The notes under the pieces are model-generated. The model did no database searches, was not told the DNA's origin, and saw only the letters and a list, made by a program, of their open reading frames with translations. The position numbers and the translations under genes were made by a program. Positions 40,530-45,691 of a stretch of DNA of 45,691 nucleotides are shown here, one piece after another. This DNA is from Acidobacteriota bacterium (lineage in GTDB: Bacteria > Acidobacteriota > Terriglobia > Bryobacterales > Bryobacteraceae). The stretch's first letter is position 1. The number at the start of each line of letters is the position of its first letter. The stretch spans positions 1 through 45,691 of the forward strand of contig JACOSH010000566.1 in NCBI GenBank assembly GCA_016178945.1, given 5' to 3'.

Positions 40530-42164
40530 TTACCGGTCCTCTTCCTGCTGTCTCACGAACACGATCCGCCGCGCCTTGACGCCGGCGACCGTCTGCTTCT
40601 TTCCCCCCGGCCACCAGATCTCCAGCCGGTCCGGCGCCTGCCCCTTGGGAGCGCCGAAGTGAACGCCAAAATGGCTGGATGAGGCGTATCCCACGGCGCT
40701 GGTCATCACGTTCCACTGATTTCCCCACCGGAGGCGCGCGCCGATGCCGTCGCGGTTCGACCACACGCCCTCCAGTTTCACGATCAGCCACTCGCCATCG
40801 GTCTCGGAGATGTTCTCCCACAACTCCGCCGCTTCGCCCAGAGCGGACACCACCACGTCGATCTTGCCATCGCCGTTGAAATCGGCGAACGCCGCGCCCC
40901 GGTGCGCGCGCGCCGCCTGGAAACCTTGGCCCGCTTCGGCCGTGCCGTCGCGGAAGCTTCCATTTTCGTTGAGGAAAATGCTGTTGGCGAGCCTGTAGCG
41001 GGTCGGCTCGAACTGCTCCACCAGGTCGTTGACGTGCGAGTTTGCGGTGAACAGATCCTTCCAGCCGTCCAGGTTGAAATCGAACAGGCCGTTGCCCCAG
41101 CCGCTGATCCGCGCGCTCGACCGGCCCAGACGGCTCGAATAGGTCGCGTCGCGGAATCCGCCCTTGCCCGTGTTGCGGAACAGCGGGTAGGTTTCACCGA
41201 ACAGCGCCGTCACGCTCACATCCGGCCAGCCGTCATTGTCGTAGTCGCGGAAGTCCGCGCCCATGCTGGCGACCGGTTTTCCGCTGTCCAGCAGCGCCAC
41301 GCCGGCCGCCAACCCGGTCTCTTCGAACTTTCCGTTGCCCAGGTTGCGGAACAGGAAGTTCGGCTCGTTATCGTTGGTGACGAACGCGTCGATGAAGCCG
41401 TCGCCGTCGTAATCGGCGAAGGCGACGCTCATGCCCCGCCCGGCATGGCGTCCCACGCCGGACGCTTCGCTGACATCCTCGAACTTGCCGCCGCCGAGAT
41501 TCCGGTAGAGCCGGTTGGGAAGACCTTGAAAGTATTTCGGGTGGCAGTAGATCCGGATTCTCTTCTCCGAGTCCCCACAGAAGCGGTCGGAGGCCGGAGG
41601 CCACTGGGCATAGTGCACGATCCACAGATCCAGCCGCCCGTCGTTGTCGAAGTCCAGCCAGCCCGCCGCCACGGCCCACTGGTCGTCGTGGATGCCGGCC
41701 TTGGCGGTGACGTCTTCGAACTTCCCGTTGCCGAGATTGCGGTACAGCCGGCTGCCGCCGACTCCCGCGACAAACAGGTCCACCAGGCCGTCGTTGTCAA
41801 AATCGGCCGCCGCCGCGCCCATCGAATAGCCCTCGCCGGCCAGTCCCGCCTCCCGGGTGACGTCGGTGAACTTCATGCCGCCCTCGTTGCGGTAGAGCCG
41901 GTTCCAGTACTTCGGCGACTCTTTTCGCATGGACGGAATCGCGGCCCCGTTGGTGAAGAAGATGTCGGTGCGGCCATCCTGGTTATAGTCGAAGGCCGCC
42001 ACGCCCCCGATCATCGTCTCGATCATGCGCTTCTCGGGTGTGGCGGAATTCTCCAGCACGAACCGTAGCCCGGCGGCATCGGCAACATCCCGGAAGCGCA
42101 CCGGCGGCGCCGGACCGGCGGCGAGCAGGGCGCACGCTGACAGGAGCAGGCGGAAGCAGCGCAT
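40530..42164 (-). CDS. secreted CRTAC1/FG-GAP repeat protein with UnbV domain
   Basis: Starting at the ATG at 42164 gives a short signal peptide (MRCFRLLLSACALLAAGPAP). A seven-bladed propeller follows, made of repeats with calcium loops: DYNQDGRTD, DFDNDGLVD, DFDNDGRLD, DYDGDGFID, DYDNDGWPD, DFNLDGWKD and DFNGDGKID. The C-terminal ASPIC/UnbV domain (HFGVHFGAPKGQAPDRLEIWWPGG) is normal for CRTAC1 proteins. The total is 544 residues. These exported proteins are very numerous in Acidobacteria and Planctomycetes and have no proven function; adhesion or ligand binding is likely. The start is 28 bp from the divergent ankyrin gene. An alternative ATG at 42194 would overlap that gene's start. Confidence 0.92.
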   Translation of the reverse strand: MRCFRLLLSACALLAAGPAPPVRFRDVADAAGLRFVLENSATPEKRMIETMIGGVAAFDYNQDGRTDIFFTNGAAIPSMRKESPKYWNRLYRNEGGMKFTDVTREAGLAGEGYSMGAAAADFDNDGLVDLFVAGVGGSRLYRNLGNGKFEDVTAKAGIHDDQWAVAAGWLDFDNDGRLDLWIVHYAQWPPASDRFCGDSEKRIRIYCHPKYFQGLPNRLYRNLGGGKFEDVSEASGVGRHAGRGMSVAFADYDGDGFIDAFVTNDNEPNFLFRNLGNGKFEETGLAAGVALLDSGKPVASMGADFRDYDNDGWPDVSVTALFGETYPLFRNTGKGGFRDATYSSRLGRSSARISGWGNGLFDFNLDGWKDLFTANSHVNDLVEQFEPTRYRLANSIFLNENGSFRDGTAEAGQGFQAARAHRGAAFADFNGDGKIDVVVSALGEAAELWENISETDGEWLIVKLEGVWSNRDGIGARLRWGNQWNVMTSAVGYASSSHFGVHFGAPKGQAPDRLEIWWPGGKKQTVAGVKARRIVFVRQQEEDR

Positions 42165-42192
42165 GATTCGGATGAGGTATCCTATCACGGTC

Positions 42193-44037
42193 ATGAGATT
42201 TCGGGGATGGGCGGTGTGCGCGATTCTTCCGGCCCTGCACGCGCAGATGGACTCGCCAAAGCGGCTTCGCGCGTCCGCGACCCGATCCGTCGAGCTGCTC
42301 CAGCGTGCCGCGACGGGCTTCTACAAATCCCAGGATTGCTTCTCATGCCACAGCTACGGGTTGCCCATGCTGGTGTTCCGGACCGCCCGCGAGCGGGGAA
42401 TCCCGGTGGACGAGGCGGCCGCGCATGCGGCGGCCGTCAAGGGCCTCGCCCACAATCCGGATTTCACCTCCATCGACCGCGCCATCCAGAGCATTGCGGT
42501 CAGCGATCCGCTCCAGGCGGGATGGGCTCTGCTCGCCGTCGAAGCGGCCGGGCTCCGTCCCAACCTGGTCACGGCGATCTACGCGCGCCTGAGCGCCAAC
42601 TGGCAGCATCCGGACGGGCGCTGGACGACGCTGGATACTCGACCTCCGCAATCGAACAGCGAGTTCACCGCCACGGCCGTCACGCTTCGCGCGATTGCGC
42701 TGCATGCGCCCGAGACGATGCGGAAGGAAGTCGCGGAGCGATCCCAGAGAGCCCGGAAGTGGTTTCTGGCGGCCCAGCCGCGAACGACCGAGGACTACAC
42801 GTTCCGTCTGTTCGGTCTGACCTGGGCCGGGGCGCCGGCGGCGGAGCGTTCCGGGCCGGCTCGGGATTTGCTCCGCCTGCAGCGTCCCAATGGCGGCTGG
42901 GCGCAGATTCCGCGAATGGAGCCCGACGCGTATTCGACCGGCGAAGCGCTGGTCGCTCTGGCCGAGGGCGGCGGAATCGCGGTAACCGATGCGGCCTGGA
43001 AAAAGGGGTTGAGCTTCCTTCTCTCGTCGCAGAAGACCGATGGTTCCTGGCACGTTCCGACACGCATGGTTTCCCCGGCTCAGGTCAGCCCGCCGTACTT
43101 CGAGACCGGATTCCCGCACGGCAAGGACCAGGTCCTCTCCACCATGGCGACGTCCTGGGCGGCCCTGGCGGTGATGCGGGCCCTGGACAAAGTGGATCAC
43201 CCCGCGGCGCCCCTCCCCTTGCCGGAGCTCGCTCCCAAGGACCCCAAGCCGTGGATGGAGACCGTGCTTTTCGGCACGGCCGGGCAATTGAAGGCGCACC
43301 TGGACCACGGCCTTGATCCCAATACGAAAACCGCGGAAGGCACCAGCTTGTTGATGGCGGCGGCCCCCGACGCGGCGAAAGTGAAACTGTTGGTCGAGCG
43401 GGGAGCGGATGTGAAAGCCAAGGCGAAGTCCAGGTACACGGCCCTGATGTGCGCCTCGCTGTACCGCGGGACCTCGGACATCCTCAAGGTCCTGCTGGTC
43501 AAGGGGGCGGAGGCGGCGCCTGGCCCCGGAGTGATGTTCAGCGCTTCTCCCTTGTTTCTGGCGGCCCTGGCTGGTGATCCGGAAAACATTACGCTCTTGC
43601 GATCCAAAGGCGCCGACCCGAACCGAAAGATGATACTGTTCGGGTTCTTTCCGAGCAGCGCGCTGCTGACCGCGGTTACCTTCGGTGATCCGGAGGTAGT
43701 CAAAGCCCTGGTGGCCGCCGGCGCCGATGTCCGCGAGAAAGACCCGGATGGAATGAGCGCCCTGCACTGGGCCGCCCTCTCCGATCACGTGGGCGTCACC
43801 CGGGTGTTGGTGGAGGCTGGAGGCCTCCTGAACGCCACCGACAAGCATGGATATACGCCCCTAATGTATGCCGCCACGGTCGATTTCGGCAGCGCGGAAA
43901 TGGTGTCGGCGCTGCTGAACGCCGGCGCCGATCCCCAGGTCAGGAACAAGGACGGAAGAACCGCCCTGGCGCAAGCCAAACATTATCGCTACGCGCACAT
44001 CCAAACCGCCCTGGAACAATCAGGCGCGCGCGAGTAA
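42193..44037 (+). CDS. exported protein: CXXCH motif, terpenoid-cyclase-like toroid and ankyrin repeats
   Basis: The ATG at 42193 opens a signal peptide ending PALHAQ; a longer frame from 42025 overlaps the divergent gene and is rejected. The 614-residue protein has a single haem-c motif, C49-F-S-C52-H53, near the N-terminus. A helical region follows with squalene-cyclase/prenyltransferase-like repeats (GWALLAVEAAGLRPN, NWQHPDGRW, LLRLQRPNGGWAQI, SFLLSSQKTDGSWHV), ending near residue 340. The last 260 residues hold about six ankyrin repeats (AEGTSLLMAAA, SRYTALMCASL, GMSALHWAAL, HGYTPLMYAAT, GRTALAQAK). Similar fusions occur in Acidobacteria and Planctomycetes. Haem attachment and function are unproven. 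Confidence 0.85.
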   Translation: MRFRGWAVCAILPALHAQMDSPKRLRASATRSVELLQRAATGFYKSQDCFSCHSYGLPMLVFRTARERGIPVDEAAAHAAAVKGLAHNPDFTSIDRAIQSIAVSDPLQAGWALLAVEAAGLRPNLVTAIYARLSANWQHPDGRWTTLDTRPPQSNSEFTATAVTLRAIALHAPETMRKEVAERSQRARKWFLAAQPRTTEDYTFRLFGLTWAGAPAAERSGPARDLLRLQRPNGGWAQIPRMEPDAYSTGEALVALAEGGGIAVTDAAWKKGLSFLLSSQKTDGSWHVPTRMVSPAQVSPPYFETGFPHGKDQVLSTMATSWAALAVMRALDKVDHPAAPLPLPELAPKDPKPWMETVLFGTAGQLKAHLDHGLDPNTKTAEGTSLLMAAAPDAAKVKLLVERGADVKAKAKSRYTALMCASLYRGTSDILKVLLVKGAEAAPGPGVMFSASPLFLAALAGDPENITLLRSKGADPNRKMILFGFFPSSALLTAVTFGDPEVVKALVAAGADVREKDPDGMSALHWAALSDHVGVTRVLVEAGGLLNATDKHGYTPLMYAATVDFGSAEMVSALLNAGADPQVRNKDGRTALAQAKHYRYAHIQTALEQSGARE

Positions 44038-44053
44038 AAAACGGGCGAAGCCC
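44036..44053 (-). terminator. rho-independent terminator of the YncE-like gene
   Basis: On the minus strand the sequence GGGC-TTC-GCCC is followed by G and six T (positions 44053 down to 44036). The stem is short but G+C-only, and the T-run is clean. It ends transcription of the gene at 44115-45101 and lies directly against the stop codon of the convergent ankyrin gene. Confidence 0.65.
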
Positions 44054-44063
44054 CACCTAATCC

Positions 44064-44105
44064 CCTTTTGCCTCTTGATTTTGCCTTTTGCCTCTTGCCT
44101 TTTTT
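44064..44105. repeat. heptamer repeat CCTTTTG/CCTCTTG
   Basis: Between two convergent genes, the 14-bp block CCTTTTGCCTCTTG occurs at 44064-44077 and again at 44084-44097, and it is followed by CCTTTTTT. The basic unit is CCTYTTG, repeated five times with one broken unit. The array is strongly pyrimidine-biased on this strand. Confidence 0.75.
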
Positions 44106-44114
44106 CCCGCTTCC

Positions 44115-45101
44115 CTAACGTCCGACCACCAGCACCCTAAACGTCCCAGGCTTCACGCGCCCCCGCTGCCCCGGAACCGGCTCCATCTCGGCGGTCGGAA
44201 GGAACAGTTTCCCGGTCTTCGGATCGAACGCCATGGTCTTGGCGCCCTGCTGGGTAGGGATCGTGCCGGCCGCCTCATAGACATCGGCCGACTTCTGCCG
44301 GATCACGCTAATATTCCCTTCCCCGTTGGAAAAAAACGCCAGCTTACTCTTCGGGTCAAACGCCGCCGCGTCCACGCCCGTGCCGATGGGCAGGGTCGCG
44401 ATCACCTTGCCGGTATCGGAGTTCATCACCGCCGCCACCTTGCTCCGGCAGCCGATGAAGATCCGGTGCGTGCGGTTATCCATGGCGAAACCGGTGGGAG
44501 TCTGGCAGCCGGCGATCGGAAAGCGGGCCGTGATCTCGAGCGTCTTCGGATTCACTCGCGCCACTTCCGAGGTGTCTTCCACGGGAATGTAGACCATGCC
44601 GTCGGGCCCGGTTGCCATGGCCTCGCCATCGCCTTTCAAGTCGATGACGCCCGCCACGTCTCCGGTTTTCGCGTCGATCACGGTCACATCGTGCGAGCCG
44701 TGATTGGTCACGAACACGCGTCCGGACCCCTCATCGTAGTAGATCGCATCCGGGCCCTTGCCCACCGGCACTTTCTTGATCAATGCCAGAGTCTCGGAAT
44801 CGAACACCGAAACCATGTTCTCGGCGCCGTTACTGGTGAATCCGCGCTTGAACTTGGCGGCAAGCGCCACACCGTGGATTCCCGGCGTGCCCTCGACCTT
44901 GCCCACCGGCTTACCCGTGTCCGCGTCGATGACGTCGGCTTGCGGCCCGTGCGACAGGTACAGGCGGCGGGCCTGGGAGTCGAGCGTAATATAGTCCCAG
45001 CGGCCCTCGCCGGCCACGGGATAGCGGGTCTGGACTTTGTAGTCCGACGCGGTCTGCCCCAGGAGCAGACCGGCAACCAGGAACAAGATGATTCGGCGCA
45101 T
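44115..45101 (-). CDS. exported YncE-like beta-propeller protein
   Basis: The start at 45101 (MRRIILFLVAGLLLGQTAS) gives a signal peptide, and 328 residues in all. The mature part is a seven-bladed propeller of the YncE/cytochrome-cd1-like type, with repeats such as LYLSHGPQADVIDADTGK, VSVFDSETLALIKKVPVG, VFVTNHGSHDVTVIDAKTG, VAAVMNSDTGKVIATLPIG and LAFFSNGEGNISVIRQ. Such proteins are secreted or periplasmic, and many have no known ligand; DNA or metabolite binding has been suggested for YncE. No cytochrome motif is seen. A terminator follows downstream. Confidence 0.88.
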   Translation of the reverse strand: MRRIILFLVAGLLLGQTASDYKVQTRYPVAGEGRWDYITLDSQARRLYLSHGPQADVIDADTGKPVGKVEGTPGIHGVALAAKFKRGFTSNGAENMVSVFDSETLALIKKVPVGKGPDAIYYDEGSGRVFVTNHGSHDVTVIDAKTGDVAGVIDLKGDGEAMATGPDGMVYIPVEDTSEVARVNPKTLEITARFPIAGCQTPTGFAMDNRTHRIFIGCRSKVAAVMNSDTGKVIATLPIGTGVDAAAFDPKSKLAFFSNGEGNISVIRQKSADVYEAAGTIPTQQGAKTMAFDPKTGKLFLPTAEMEPVPGQRGRVKPGTFRVLVVGR

Positions 45102-45569
45102 TGGTACATAGTAGCTCAATCGAGACGGCGACGGTCACTGAAACAGCGAGGGAAAATACCGCTCGACGCGGTTGGACCTCGCGCAGGACGCGGTAGGACA
45201 AGTTGGGCAGCCTTCCTGCTCCCGCTTCGTCGCGGCAATACAGCTCGATTCTCCGAAGAAGGTTGTGCGGATCGAGAATGGATTGCATGAAGCTTGGTCG
45301 AGACGTTTCCAAGTGAGGAAAAAAGACTTGCTTTCGAGTTCCAAAGGAGGCAAGCTGGTGTTGACTTCTAAAATGTCCGCTCTGGCCACTTCCGTCACGC
45401 TGACCTAATGTCCCTGGCCGGATCGGCAAACGAGACGGCGTCAAGAAGGATCGATCCGGTTCTTCAAGTGATCACAACGGCGACGGGCCTGACCACAAGA
45501 GGGTGTACTGCCGTTGGGATTGGCTGATGTCGAGCGTAGGGATACTCGCGGCGAGGCAAAGTCAAATAT
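45102..45569. other. gap between YncE-like gene and tRNA-Gln
   Basis: About 470 bp without a supported gene. An 87-codon Cys-rich frame on the minus strand (45135-45398) has no recognisable motif. Two imperfect copies of ATGTCC(GCT)CTGGCC lie at 45373-45387 and 45408-45419. These resemble the closely spaced terminal repeats of some insertion sequences, but no transposase is present. Confidence 0.4.
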
Positions 45570-45644
45570 TCCGGGGTAGTTCAGTGGCAGAATACTCGGC
45601 TCTGGACCGAGAGGGCGCTGGTTCGAATCCAGCCCCCGGATCCA
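45570..45644 (+). tRNA. tRNA-Gln (anticodon CUG)
   Basis: A complete cloverleaf is readable. The acceptor stem TCCGGGG pairs with CCCCGGA. The D-arm is GTTC..GAAT. The anticodon arm CTCGG-CTCTGGA-CCGAG places CTG at positions 34-36, and the T-arm GCTGG-TTCGAAT-CCAGC is perfect. The discriminator is T, followed by an encoded CCA. The CUG anticodon reads CAG codons for glutamine. Confidence 0.95.
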
Positions 45645-45691
45645 TTTTCCGGGCAACGAGATGACAGAGAGTGAACAGGATCCCAGTACAG

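Noticed and set aside
44088-45290. A 400-codon frame opposite the YncE-like gene
   Set aside because: It is His/Arg-rich antisense sequence of a clear beta-propeller gene.
45441-45656. A 71-codon minus-strand frame containing LDSNQRPLGPEP
   Set aside because: It is the antisense of tRNA-Gln, a well-known source of false protein annotations.

Overview
The window looks like chromosomal DNA of a high-G+C member of the Acidobacteriota, most likely of the Solibacter/Bryobacter type. This is inferred from gene content: an Oar-like TonB receptor with an N-terminal carboxypeptidase-regulatory domain, a CRTAC1-type FG-GAP protein, an ankyrin protein with a CXXCH motif, exosortase with EpsI, bacillithiol-type genes, and many exported glycan enzymes. 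No rRNA gene, CRISPR array or intact transposase was seen. One tRNA-Gln(CUG) lies at the right edge.

Region 1 (1-10.8 kb) is a carbohydrate and one-carbon locus. It holds the end of a GH29 alpha-L-fucosidase, a corrinoid protein, a zinc-type homocysteine S-methyltransferase, a DUF1638 protein, a GH99-like secreted protein, two URO-D-family methyltransferase-like proteins, an ExuT/ACS-type MFS transporter and a large GH106-like secreted glycosidase. Together they suggest glycan degradation coupled to corrinoid-dependent methyl transfer.

Region 2 (10.9-14.9 kb) is a two-gene RNA repair operon, hen1-pnkp, joined by an ATGA overlap and with its catalytic residues present.

Region 3 (15.0-24.2 kb) is an accessory island rich in toxin-antitoxin and conflict genes. 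It contains hicB-hicA, a secreted NTR/TIMP-like ORF whose stop has been lost, a short Phd-like antitoxin relic, a helical-repeat protein, an AbiEi/AbiEii pair followed 7 bp later by a primase-helicase of the TOTE type, and hipB-hipA. A second, decayed copy of the NTR-tail/hicB/hicA segment lies at 23.88-24.24 kb in the same orientation, so the island is bracketed by degenerate direct repeats.

Region 4 (24.2-33.3 kb) has a TonB receptor-sulfatase operon, a multicopper oxidase behind a promoter with a perfect 14-bp palindrome, and a universal stress protein translationally coupled to a frameshifted Imm50-like gene.

Region 5 (33.3-45.7 kb) is more housekeeping in nature. It contains bshA divergent from a PIG-L/LmbE deacetylase, a DinB protein, exosortase-epsI, a zwf-opcA-pgl operon with ATGA junctions, divergent CRTAC1 and cytochrome-motif/ankyrin genes, a YncE-like beta-propeller gene with a visible terminator, and the tRNA.
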